A stretch of 64,000 nucleotides of DNA from Roseivivax halodurans JCM 10272 (lineage in GTDB: Bacteria > Pseudomonadota > Alphaproteobacteria > Rhodobacterales > Rhodobacteraceae), in contig NZ_JALZ01000003.1 of assembly GCF_000521785.1 (NCBI RefSeq), positions 62,001-126,000 on the forward strand. The letters run 5' to 3'. The translations under genes and the position numbers were made by a program. This document shows, piece after piece, positions 28,127-35,852 of this stretch (positions within the stretch are counted from its first letter, which is position 1; each line of letters opens with the position of its first letter). Under the pieces are notes generated by a model that saw nothing but the letters and a program-made list of their open reading frames with translations, made no database searches and had not been told where the DNA came from.

Positions 28127-28995
28127 CAGGCCTGCGCGCCGACCGGGATGAGGCGGTCGGCCTGGGCGCGGACCATCTGCGCCAGGGCTGCCTCGCCCGG
28201 ACAGGACGGGATCGAGGCGATCGCGCCCGAGAGGATGTCGTTGAGCCGGGCGACAGCCCCCGCGAGGCCAAGCTCGGCGACGGCATTGGGGCGGCCGTGG
28301 GCGGCGTCCTGACCGGCGGGCTTGCCCATCTGAGCCTCGGTCTCGCAGGCGTCGCGCAGATCGTCGGCGACCTGGAATGCCTCTCCGATGAGGGCGCCGA
28401 GATCGAACCAGGGTTCGGGCTCCTGCCCTGCCGAAAGCGCGCCCATCTGCGTCGCGGCGACGAAGAGCGCCCCGGTCTTGGAGTGGTGATAGGCGGAGAG
28501 ATCGATAGTTGCCTCGCTCTCCCAGCCCTGCCCGGCGCAGATCCCGCCCGGCATTCCGGTCTGGCGAGCAAGGACCTCGATCAGCTCTACGGCGCGCACG
28601 GGATCCTGAACGGCGGCGCGGGCCAGCGTCTCGAAGGCGAGAATGATCAGCGAATCGCCGGTCAGGACGGCGAGCGGTTCGGAGAAGGCGCGGTGAACCG
28701 AGGGTTTGCCCCGGCGCAGCGCCGCATCGTCGAAGCAGGGGAGGTCGTCGTGGACAAGGCTGGCGCAGTGGATGAGCTCGAGCGCGGCGGCGGCGGCGTC
28801 GGAGATCGCCGGCCGGTCGTCGCCGCAGGCCATTGCCACCGACAGCAGGATCGTCGGCCTGATCCGCGCGCCGCCGGGCGTGCAGGCATAATGGAGCGCG
28901 TGCGAGAGCTGCTCGGGGGCGCCGCTCCGCCCTCGCGGCGCAGCCCGCGTGAGGGCGGTCGTGACGGCGGCATCGATGCGATCGGTCAGGCCCAT
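28126..28995 (-). CDS. crtE: Geranylgeranyl diphosphate synthase
   Basis: CrtE (289 residues) extends farnesyl to geranylgeranyl diphosphate, the precursor of both carotenoids and the bacteriochlorophyll tail. The first aspartate-rich motif is [10 protein letters not shown] near residue 85 and the second is ADDLRDA near 190; GGARIRP and CASLVHDD also fit polyprenyl synthases. It is first in crtEF-bchCXYZ and divergent from crtD, sharing a 102-nt regulatory region with two PpsR-type boxes. Confidence 0.95.
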   Translation of the reverse strand: MGLTDRIDAAVTTALTRAAPRGRSGAPEQLSHALHYACTPGGARIRPTILLSVAMACGDDRPAISDAAAAALELIHCASLVHDDLPCFDDAALRRGKPSVHRAFSEPLAVLTGDSLIILAFETLARAAVQDPVRAVELIEVLARQTGMPGGICAGQGWESEATIDLSAYHHSKTGALFVAATQMGALSAGQEPEPWFDLGALIGEAFQVADDLRDACETEAQMGKPAGQDAAHGRPNAVAELGLAGAVARLNDILSGAIASIPSCPGEAALAQMVRAQADRLIPVGAQA

Positions 28996-29026
28996 GGCGG
29001 TCTCCCGGCTCCGGGCAGCGGCGCCA

Positions 29027-29087
29027 TGTCAGTCGCAGCTTACACCCATGTGTAAAGAATACTGGACAGCCTTGTGGGACCTGTCAA
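29027..29087. promoter_or_regulatory. crtE/crtD divergent control region with two PpsR/CrtJ boxes
   Basis: Two exact TGT-N12-ACA sites lie at 29027-29044 and 29051-29068, 6 nt apart, matching the spacing of the first two boxes before bchC. On the minus strand TTGACA (29082-29087) with a weaker CAGTAT 17 nt further on could serve crtE. Both divergent genes are probably repressed together under oxygen. Confidence 0.85.
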
Positions 29088-29097
29088 CAATTGTCCC

Positions 29098-30669
29098 ATG
29101 TCTGCTGGCTCTCGCCCTCTCGTAGTCTCGGACCCCGTGATCGTCGTCGGCGCGGGGATCGGAGGGCTCTGCGCGGCGCTGTCATTGGCGAGCGACGGGG
29201 TTCCGGTGAGGGTGATCGACAGCGGGACCGCGCCCGGCGGGAAGATCCGCGAGGTCAACGGCGCGCCGGGCGGCCCGACGGTGCTGACGATGAAATGGGT
29301 GTTCGACGCGCTCTACGCGGCCGCGGGCGAGTCGCTGGGCGACCGTCTGCGGCTCGTGCGGCAGGACGTGCTCGCGCGGCATTTCTGGCGCGACGGGGCG
29401 GTGCTCGACCTCCATGCCGATCCCGAGGCGAGCGCGGCGGCGATCCGGGAATTCGCCGGGGCGCGGGGGGAATCGGAGTTCCGCGCCTTCTCGGCCCGGG
29501 CGAAGCGGCTCTTCGAGGGATTCCTTGCCCCGGTCATGACGGCGCCGCGGCCCGATCCCGCGGGGATCGCGCGCGCGCTGGCGCGGCAGCCGCGGCTCGT
29601 ACGCGACATGGCGCCGGGGCGGTCGCTGGCGGGGCTCCTCGAGCGGAGCTTCACCGATCCGCGGCTGCGGCAGCTCTTCGGACGTTATGCGACCTATGTG
29701 GGCGGCTCGCCCCATGCCTCCCCGGCGCTCCTGTCGCTGATCTGGGAGGCGGAGGCGGCGGGGGTCTGGACCGTCGCGGGCGGGCTGACCGCGCTCGCCG
29801 CGGACATCGCGGGCCTGATCGAGGCGCGCGGCGGGGAGGTGATGCTCGGCACGACGGTCGACCGGATCGAGATGGACGGCTCGGGCGTGACCGGCGTGCG
29901 TCTTTCGGATGGGCGCGTCTGCCGCGCGAGCGCGGTGGTCTTCAACGGCGACCCGCGGGCGCTCGCGACCGGGCTCCTTGGCGATCACCTGACGGGGATC
30001 GCCAAGGCAGCGCGGAGGCGGCCGCGCGCGCTCTCGGCCCGGGTGTGGTCCTGCCGGGGCATATGGACGGGGCCAGAGATCCGTCATCACAATGTCTTCT
30101 TCCGCGACGATCCTCGACCGGAGTTCGAGGCGATTGCGGAAGGCCGCATCGCGTCCCGGCCGACACACTATCTCTGCGCGGCGGATAGGGGGTTCGGCTC
30201 CCCGCCGCCGTCCGACGAAGCCTTCGAGATCATCATCAATGCGGCGCCCCTCACGCAGCACCCCCAGGAGCATGAGGAATTTGCGGAATGTCTGACACGC
30301 ACGCATCGGACACTGGAGACGTTCGGGGCCCGGATCGATCCGGCGCCGGAGCCGCCCGCGTTGACGACGCAAGAGGATTTCGAAGCCCTGTGTCCGGGGA
30401 GCGCCGGTTCCCTCTACGGGCAGAGCCCGCACGGGGCGATGGCGGCCTTCGCCCGCCCGACGGCCCGGACGAAGGTTCCGGGCCTCTACCTCGCGGGGGG
30501 CGGGGTGCATCCGGGTCCGGGGGTGCCGATGGCGGCACTTTCCGGACGGCACGCGGCCGAGGCGATAAGGACGGACCGTGCTTCGCGCTCGCCGTCCCGC
30601 CGGACGGCTACGCGTGGTGGTATGTCGACGGGATCAGCGACGACGGCACCCGGGCGATCTCGGTCATAG
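29098..30669 (+). CDS. crtD: 1-hydroxycarotenoid 3,4-desaturase
   Basis: CrtD introduces the C3,4 double bond during spheroidene synthesis. The product is a CrtI-like FAD amine-oxidase-fold enzyme: the dinucleotide motif VIVVGAGIGGLCAA is at the N-terminus, and GLYLAGGGVHPGPGVPMAALSG near the C-terminus is the signature end of the family. The ATG at 29098 lacks a good ribosome site; a GTG at 29137 immediately before the Rossmann strand is an alternative. The last 30 or so residues after EAIRTDRAS are arginine/serine-rich and overlap the crtC coding region in another frame. Stop TAG at 30667-30669. Confidence 0.93.
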   Translation: MSAGSRPLVVSDPVIVVGAGIGGLCAALSLASDGVPVRVIDSGTAPGGKIREVNGAPGGPTVLTMKWVFDALYAAAGESLGDRLRLVRQDVLARHFWRDGAVLDLHADPEASAAAIREFAGARGESEFRAFSARAKRLFEGFLAPVMTAPRPDPAGIARALARQPRLVRDMAPGRSLAGLLERSFTDPRLRQLFGRYATYVGGSPHASPALLSLIWEAEAAGVWTVAGGLTALAADIAGLIEARGGEVMLGTTVDRIEMDGSGVTGVRLSDGRVCRASAVVFNGDPRALATGLLGDHLTGIAKAARRRPRALSARVWSCRGIWTGPEIRHHNVFFRDDPRPEFEAIAEGRIASRPTHYLCAADRGFGSPPPSDEAFEIIINAAPLTQHPQEHEEFAECLTRTHRTLETFGARIDPAPEPPALTTQEDFEALCPGSAGSLYGQSPHGAMAAFARPTARTKVPGLYLAGGGVHPGPGVPMAALSGRHAAEAIRTDRASRSPSRRTATRGGMSTGSATTAPGRSRS

Positions 30670-31508
30670 CCTTCATCGGATCGGTGTTCTCGCCGTGGTA
30701 CGCGTGGTCGGGGCGGCGCGATCCGGAGAACCACGTCTGCATCAACGTCGCGACCTACGGGCGGGGCGGGCGCTTCACCATGACGGACCGCGGGCGGGCG
30801 GCGCTGCGGCAGAGCGCGCAGCGGTTCCAGGTCGGCCCCTCAGCAGTGAACTGGAACGGCTCGGAGCTGGTGATCGAGGTGAACGAGGTGGCGGCGCCGC
30901 CGCTGCCCGGGCGGGTGCAGGGCACCATACGTCTGACGCCCGAGGCGGTGACGGCGGTGGAGATGCCGCTCACCCCGGACGGCGCGCATGTCTGGCGGCC
31001 CTTCGCGCCGGTGTCGCGAATCGAGGTGAACATGGAGGCCGCGGGCTGGCAGTGGAGGGGCCACGGCTATTTCGACGCGAATTTCGGGACGCGGGCGCTC
31101 GAGGCGGATTTCTCGCGCTGGACCTGGGGGCGGTATCCGACGGCGGACGGCGCGCTCGCCACCTACGACGCGGTCCGGCGCGACGGCTCCGAACTGGCGA
31201 CCGCGGCGCGGTTCGATGCGTCGGGCGGGGCCGGGATCGTCGCGCCGCCGCCGCGGCAGGAGCTGTCGCGGACGCTCTGGGGCATTCCGCGGCAAGCGCG
31301 GGGGGACGAGGGCGCGCGGCCCCGGCAGGTAAAGACGATGCTCGACGCGCCGTTCTATTCGCGGTCGATGGTCGAGACGGTGCTGGACGGCGAGACGACG
31401 GTGGGCGTGCACGAGGCGCTCGACCTCAACCGGTTCCGCTCGCCGTGGCTGAAGCCGATGATCGCGCTCCGGGTGCCGCGCCGGCGCAACTGGGAGTTCG
31501 GCGACTGA
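30570..31508 (+). CDS. crtC: Acyclic carotenoid 1,2-hydratase (5' end uncertain)
   Basis: CrtC adds water across the C1,2 double bond of neurosporene-type carotenoids. Recognisable family sequence runs from about 30570 (AVPPDGYAWWYVDGISDDG) through AFIGSVFSPWYAW, RDPENHVCINVA, WRGHGYFDANFGTRALE and FYSRSMVE to the end. No ATG, GTG or TTG exists in frame between a GTG at 30390, deep inside crtD, and a GTG at 30684, inside the conserved core. An ATA at 30666 overlaps the crtD stop as ATAG, where an ATGA overlap would be expected. The start given is where similarity begins, not a start codon. Confidence 0.85.
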   Translation, partial: DGPCFALAVPPDGYAWWYVDGISDDGTRAISVIAFIGSVFSPWYAWSGRRDPENHVCINVATYGRGGRFTMTDRGRAALRQSAQRFQVGPSAVNWNGSELVIEVNEVAAPPLPGRVQGTIRLTPEAVTAVEMPLTPDGAHVWRPFAPVSRIEVNMEAAGWQWRGHGYFDANFGTRALEADFSRWTWGRYPTADGALATYDAVRRDGSELATAARFDASGGAGIVAPPPRQELSRTLWGIPRQARGDEGARPRQVKTMLDAPFYSRSMVETVLDGETTVGVHEALDLNRFRSPWLKPMIALRVPRRRNWEFGD

Positions 31509-31563
31509 ACCTTGCCGGCGCCGCCGGGTCCGCTAGCCTCGGGGCAGACCGAAAGGGTGCCCC

Positions 31564-31926
31564 ATGATCCGCAACATCTCCGTTCTTCTCGTCTTTCAGC
31601 TCGCGGGCGAGAGCATCGCGCGGGGGCTCGGGCTCTCGATCCCGGGTCCGGTGCTCGGGCTTGCCGGGCTCTTCGTCCTGTTCCTCGCGCGGCCCGCCAT
31701 CGCGGACGGGATGCGCACGACCTGCCAGGGGCTGCTGGGGCATCTGTCGCTGCTCTTCGTGCCGGCGGGGGTCGGCGTCACGGCGCATATCGCGACCTTC
31801 GGCGAGAACGGGCTCGCGCTGATCGGGGCGCTGATCGGATCGACGGCGCTTGCCATCGTCGCCGGGGTCTTTGCCTTTCTCGGGGTCGCGCGGCTGACCG
31901 GAGCGGGGGACGAGAGCGATGGATGA
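31564..31926 (+). CDS. lrgA: CidA/LrgA family membrane protein
   Basis: A 120-residue protein with four hydrophobic helices and the family pattern LLVFQLAGESIARGLGLSIPGPVLG at its start. CidA/LrgA proteins are holin-like and in Gram-positive bacteria affect murein hydrolase activity and export of small metabolites; in proteobacteria the role is less clear. It overlaps the lrgB start by 8 nt, forming the usual two-gene pair. Located directly downstream of crtC on the same strand with a 55-nt gap, so read-through from crt is possible. Confidence 0.88.
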   Translation: MIRNISVLLVFQLAGESIARGLGLSIPGPVLGLAGLFVLFLARPAIADGMRTTCQGLLGHLSLLFVPAGVGVTAHIATFGENGLALIGALIGSTALAIVAGVFAFLGVARLTGAGDESDG

Positions 31927-32632
31927 GGCTGTCGAGCTCTGGACCTACCTCGCGCGGGATCCGCTGCTGTGGCTGACGGTCACGCTTCTGGCCTATGTCA
32001 CGGCGGAGCGGCTGTCGGACCTCGCGGGGCGGCATCCGCTGGCGAACCCGGTGCTGATCGCGGTGATCCTGCTGTCGGCGCTGCTGCTGGTCACCCGGAC
32101 GCCCTATCCCACCTATTTCGAGGGCGCGCAGTTCGTGCATTTCATGCTCGGGCCCGCGACGGTGGCGCTGGCGCTGCCGCTCTTCGACAATCTCACGCGG
32201 GTGCGGCGGACGCTGCTGCCGATGGCGGCGGCGCTTCTCGCGGGGTCGCTGACGGCGATCCTGTCGGCGGTGGGGCTGGCCTGGATCTTCGGCGTGCGGG
32301 GCGAGACGCTGCTGTCGATCGCGCCGAAATCGGCGACCGCCCCGGTCGCGCTGGGCGTCTCGGAGGCGATCGGCGGGCAGCCGTCGCTGACCGCGGTGCT
32401 GGTGATCCTGACGGGGATCACCGGAGCGGTGATGGCGACGCCGATGCTGAACGCGCTTGGCATCCGCGATTGGCGGGCGCGGGGCTTTGCGGTGGGCGTC
32501 GCCGCGCACGGGATCGGCACCGCGCACGCGTTCCGGGTCAACTCGACCGCGGGGGCCTTCGCGGGAATCGGGATGGGGCTCAACGCGGTGCTGACGGCGG
32601 TGCTCGCGCCGCTGATCGTGGCGCTGCTCTGA
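31919..32632 (+). CDS. lrgB: LrgB family membrane protein
   Basis: A 237-residue protein with about seven hydrophobic helices. LSIAPKSATAPVALGVSEAIGG and AAHGIGTAHAFRV are the conserved LrgB segments. LrgB is the partner of LrgA/CidA; plant chloroplast homologues fuse the two and transport glycolate. That is of interest because glcDEF for glycolate oxidation lies elsewhere in this window, but a functional link is only speculation. It converges with the MFS transporter gene, with 4 nt between the stops. Confidence 0.9.
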   Translation: MDEAVELWTYLARDPLLWLTVTLLAYVTAERLSDLAGRHPLANPVLIAVILLSALLLVTRTPYPTYFEGAQFVHFMLGPATVALALPLFDNLTRVRRTLLPMAAALLAGSLTAILSAVGLAWIFGVRGETLLSIAPKSATAPVALGVSEAIGGQPSLTAVLVILTGITGAVMATPMLNALGIRDWRARGFAVGVAAHGIGTAHAFRVNSTAGAFAGIGMGLNAVLTAVLAPLIVALL

Positions 32633-32636
32633 GCCG

Positions 32637-33815
32637 TCAGGCGGGGGCGAGCGCGCCGCGGCGGCTGTCGAGCCAGAGGATGCCGAGGACCACGATGCCG
32701 CCCGCAGAGAGGCCCGCGCCGACGATGCCGGTCGAGGCCCAGCCATGCCCCGCGGCGAGGGCGAGGCCGGCGAGGAACGGGCCGAGGGCGTTGGCGAAGT
32801 TGAAGGCGGCGTGGTTGAGCGCGGCGGCGAGCGTCTGCGCGTCTCCGGCCACGTCCATCAGCCGTGTCTGCAGCGGGATCACGAGGCTCGCGGTCACGCC
32901 GAGCGCGAGGATGCTCATCGCCATCAGCGGCCAGGAGCCGATGACGCTCGCATAGAGCAGCGAGGTCGCGATCATGCCGAGGAGGAGGACGAGCGCCGCG
33001 CCCATCTGCGACCATTCGGTGAGCCGCCCGGCGAGCACGTTGCCCGCGGTCGCCCCGACGCCGAAGAGCGAGAGCGCCAGCGGGATCGCCCAGCCGGGTG
33101 CGTTGGCGGCGTCGATCATCGCCGCAGAGAGGTAGGAATAGACCGCGAAGACGCCGCCGAAGCCGACCGCGCCCACGGCGAGCGTGAGCCAGACGGACCG
33201 GTTCTTCAGCGCGCCGAGCTCGCGCAGGGGGCTCGCGCCCTGCACCGGATCGGGGTCGGGCGCGACGCGGGCGATCCAGAGCGCCGAGGCCACGGCGAGG
33301 AGCGCGACGATGACGAAGAGGCTGCGCCAGCCCACCGACTGGCCGATGGCGCTGGCGAGAGGGACGCCGACGACATTGGCGATCGTCAGGCCGAAGAGGA
33401 TCTGCGCGACGCCCCGGGCCCGCTTCTCGCGCGGGAGGAGGTCGGCTGCGAAGAGCATCGCGATGCCGAGATAGGCGCCGTGCGGCAGGCCGGCGAGGAC
33501 GCGGCTGCCGGTGAGCACGGACATGGAGGGCGCGACGGCGCCGATCAGGTTGGCGGCGGCGAAGGCGAGGATAAGGCCGATCAGGACCGCGCGGCGGCGC
33601 AGGCGCGCGCAGAGCACGGCGAGGACGGGCGCGCCGATGACGACGCCGAGCGCATAGGCGCTGACCGCGTGGCCGGCGACGGGTTCGGAGACGCCGAGCC
33701 CGCTGGCATAAAACGGCAGAAGGCCCATCGCGGCGAATTCCGAGACGCCGATGGCGAAGGCGCCGAGCGCCAGCGAAAGGAGGATGGACGCGTGCCGCGC
33801 CTTGTCGGTCGTCAT
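32637..33815 (-). CDS. MFS transporter, drug/sugar efflux (DHA1) type
   Basis: A 392-residue integral membrane protein with about 12 helices in two halves. FAIGVSEFAAMGLLPFYASGLGVS at the start, an R-rich loop after helix 2 (LCARLRRRAVLIGL) and the helix-4/5 segment LAGLPHGAYLGIA are typical of the DHA1 group that includes AraJ/YdhP-like efflux proteins. The substrate cannot be predicted. No regulator gene is adjacent. It is monocistronic, convergent with lrgB. Confidence 0.85.
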   Translation of the reverse strand: MTTDKARHASILLSLALGAFAIGVSEFAAMGLLPFYASGLGVSEPVAGHAVSAYALGVVIGAPVLAVLCARLRRRAVLIGLILAFAAANLIGAVAPSMSVLTGSRVLAGLPHGAYLGIAMLFAADLLPREKRARGVAQILFGLTIANVVGVPLASAIGQSVGWRSLFVIVALLAVASALWIARVAPDPDPVQGASPLRELGALKNRSVWLTLAVGAVGFGGVFAVYSYLSAAMIDAANAPGWAIPLALSLFGVGATAGNVLAGRLTEWSQMGAALVLLLGMIATSLLYASVIGSWPLMAMSILALGVTASLVIPLQTRLMDVAGDAQTLAAALNHAAFNFANALGPFLAGLALAAGHGWASTGIVGAGLSAGGIVVLGILWLDSRRGALAPA

Positions 33816-33978
33816 GGTCGTGCTCCGGACATGCGCAAGTGGACGTGCTGCACTGCAGCGTTAGCGCTGAGAGTGAGGTCGCGGCGCGTCCGCGACAACC
33901 TCGGGAGAGCGCATAGGCGCCCTGTCCTGGCTGCAAGGGTGATCCGGCGGTGACGGCAGGCGCGGCCCTCAACGAGAC

Positions 33979-34052
33979 GGCCCGCGGCGCGGGGATGCGT
34001 CGCGGGCCGGGATCAGGCTGCTCTCCGGAGCGGCGCGCTGCCGCTCCCGGAG
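33979..34052 (-). terminator. Tandem terminator hairpins after cytochrome c2
   Basis: Two strong stem-loops follow the cytochrome gene: 34023-34034 with 34040-34052 (12 bp, one bulge, 5-nt loop) and 33979-33990 with 33997-34008 (12 bp with one G-U pair, 6-nt loop). They separate it from the MFS gene downstream. Confidence 0.75.
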
Positions 34053-34056
34053 CGGA

Positions 34057-34461
34057 TCAGGAGCCGCCGCCCTCGGAGAATTGCTGAAGATACGCGATCA
34101 CGTCGGCGCGCTCTTCCTCCTTGCGCAGACCCGCGAAGGACATCTTGGTGCCGGACACGTATTCGCGCGGATTCTCGAGATACGGCATGAGCGTCTCGGC
34201 GGACCAGACGAGACCCTCCTCGCCCTTCGCGACCATCGCGTCGGAATAGTTGAAGTCCTCGAGCGTGCCGGCGGTGCGGCCGATCACGCCGTTCAGGGAG
34301 GGCCCGACGCGGTTCTGGGCGTCCTCGCCGACCATGTGACAGGCCTGGCACTTGCGGAAGACATTTTCCCCGGCCTCGGGGTCGCCTGCGGCGTCCTGCG
34401 CCAGGACCGCACCGGCTGGCAATGCCACGAACGCCGTGGCGGCGAGCAAATTCTTTAACAT
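34057..34461 (-). CDS. cycA: Cytochrome c2 (c550-type), periplasmic
   Basis: A 134-residue class I cytochrome c with a cleavable signal peptide (MLKNLLAATAFVALPAGAVLAQ). The heme site is FRKCQACHMVG near residue 38 and the sixth ligand methionine is in SGTKMSFAGL near residue 107. The insertions around NRVGPSLNGVIGRTAG and the length fit c2/c550 proteins, which shuttle electrons between the bc1 complex and the reaction centre or oxidases. With PufC in this window it is a good candidate donor to the reaction centre. Monocistronic, with strong hairpins after it. Confidence 0.9.
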   Translation of the reverse strand: MLKNLLAATAFVALPAGAVLAQDAAGDPEAGENVFRKCQACHMVGEDAQNRVGPSLNGVIGRTAGTLEDFNYSDAMVAKGEEGLVWSAETLMPYLENPREYVSGTKMSFAGLRKEEERADVIAYLQQFSEGGGS

Positions 34462-34570
34462 GGTTTTCCTCTCTTGGGACTTCCTCGTGTCACCGATACG
34501 CCGTGCCGCGCAGAGCGTACGATCAAAGTGTTACCGAAACGTCAGGCGGGGTCATATCCTTTCTTAGGTC

Positions 34571-34677
34571 GCACCCCGGAGGGGGTGCGCCGTCGCGCGG
34601 GGACATGGTGACCGGCCTCCTCATGCCGCTCCTCCTCGAACCGGCTCGAGAGGATCTAGCGCCCTCCGGAGGCGCGG
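34571..34677 (-). terminator. Hairpins after the DUF2793 gene
   Basis: The 239-nt gap between the DUF2793 stop and the cytochrome c2 start holds a 5-bp stem with loop (34661-34677) and a 7-bp GCACCCC/GGGGTGC stem (34571-34588). The remainder is the presumed cytochrome promoter; no FNR or PpsR box was seen in it. Confidence 0.5.
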
Positions 34678-34700
34678 CCAGATCGAGGAATGCGCGTCGG

Positions 34701-35753
34701 TCAGAACCAGCGGCCGATGGCCACAAGGTCGCAGGAGGGGGAGACAGCGTCCGATCCCGAGGCATCGAAGCTCGAGACGTCGACCGCGGTGGCGCTGCGG
34801 TTGGAGATCGTGACGAGGCGTGCGGCGCCGGCCGAAATCGGCGTGGCGGTGACCGCGGGAGGCTCCGAGAAGGCCATCGGGAAGGTCCATGTCGCCGCCG
34901 CGCCCGAGGCGGTGGCGAAGCCTGCGTGGCGGCAGATTTGCGTTCCGTCCGCGAGCCGCGTGTAGCTGCCGGTGGCGGCGTTCCCGGTTTCGATCGCGGC
35001 GCCGGTGGGCGTGCCGCCCGATTCCGAGACTGTGCCGAGAAGCGTTCCGGGTCCGTAGCCCCAATCGGCGCGCATGAGCTTGCCCGGGCCGGCATCGTCC
35101 GGCGCAGATTGCACCGCGGCGCCCGCGGCGCGCCCCGTGGCGGCGTCGAAGGTCAGCGCGGTGATCCAGTTCGATCCGTCCGCCGACACCTTGATCGACC
35201 AGTCGTCGCTTTCGGCGAGCCCCATCTCGGCGCGGCCGGACCAGGCGCATTGGAAGAGCAGCGAGGCGGTCTCGGTCGTGCCGGCCTTGTTCACCTTGAG
35301 CTGATGCCCCGCCCCGTCATGGGTGAGGAGCGTCGCCGGCCCCCGGACGGTGAGCGGATTGCCGGCATCGGCCGTCGCGCCGATGCCGAGCCTGTCGATC
35401 TCTGCCGCACCGAGCGGCGGGGCGCGCCAGAAGCCGGGTCCGCGGACGTAAAGCGCGCCGGTCGCCTCTTCGACGGCGAGCCAGCCGGGTTTCGGCGCAA
35501 GGAAGAGCCACGCACCCCCGGTGAAGGCGGCGAGCATGTCGGGCTGTCCGGCCCATGCCCCGGTCGGCGCGGGCCCGAGCGCGTGGACCTCGCCGTCCTG
35601 CGGGGAAGCGGGCGGCGTCTCGGCGCCGAGGGAGCGGACGGTGAGGCAGGCGAGGATGTCGAGCCGGGTCAGCGCCTCGTTGACGGTGACGTGCTTCTGC
35701 GCCTGGGCGGGAGCGAGATAGGGCAGCGACAGGATCGGCGACGTGTCGGGCAT
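34701..35753 (-). CDS. DUF2793 domain protein (GTA/phage tail-fibre-like)
   Basis: A 350-residue protein. The N-terminal third, with LSLPYLAPAQAQKHVTVNEALTR, matches DUF2793, a domain I know from proteins encoded with Rhodobacter gene-transfer-agent and prophage tail genes. The remainder is serine-, glycine- and alanine-rich with beta-type patterns, as in receptor-binding fibres, and includes a C-terminal segment YTRLADGTQICRHAGF common in tail proteins. No other phage or GTA gene is near, so it stands alone between cytochrome c2 and the fusion gene. Confidence 0.8.
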   Translation of the reverse strand: MPDTSPILSLPYLAPAQAQKHVTVNEALTRLDILACLTVRSLGAETPPASPQDGEVHALGPAPTGAWAGQPDMLAAFTGGAWLFLAPKPGWLAVEEATGALYVRGPGFWRAPPLGAAEIDRLGIGATADAGNPLTVRGPATLLTHDGAGHQLKVNKAGTTETASLLFQCAWSGRAEMGLAESDDWSIKVSADGSNWITALTFDAATGRAAGAAVQSAPDDAGPGKLMRADWGYGPGTLLGTVSESGGTPTGAAIETGNAATGSYTRLADGTQICRHAGFATASGAAATWTFPMAFSEPPAVTATPISAGAARLVTISNRSATAVDVSSFDASGSDAVSPSCDLVAIGRWF

Positions 35754-35852
35754 CGGGCAACCTCGGCGTGGGAAGGGTTGCGGCGACGCTGCCCCGGGCC
35801 GCGTGAAGACCGCGTGCGGGGGCCGCGCGTTGCGTGCCTCGAGAGCCTCCGC

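Noticed and set aside
29074-29097. GTG start for crtD at 29074
   Set aside because: It would place the start inside the region between the PpsR sites and the gene with no ribosome site; the ATG at 29098 is preferred although it also lacks a clear one.
33816-33960. Possible operator CAGCGTTAGCGCTG upstream of the MFS gene
   Set aside because: It is an imperfect palindrome and no regulator gene is adjacent, so I could not support it as a site.
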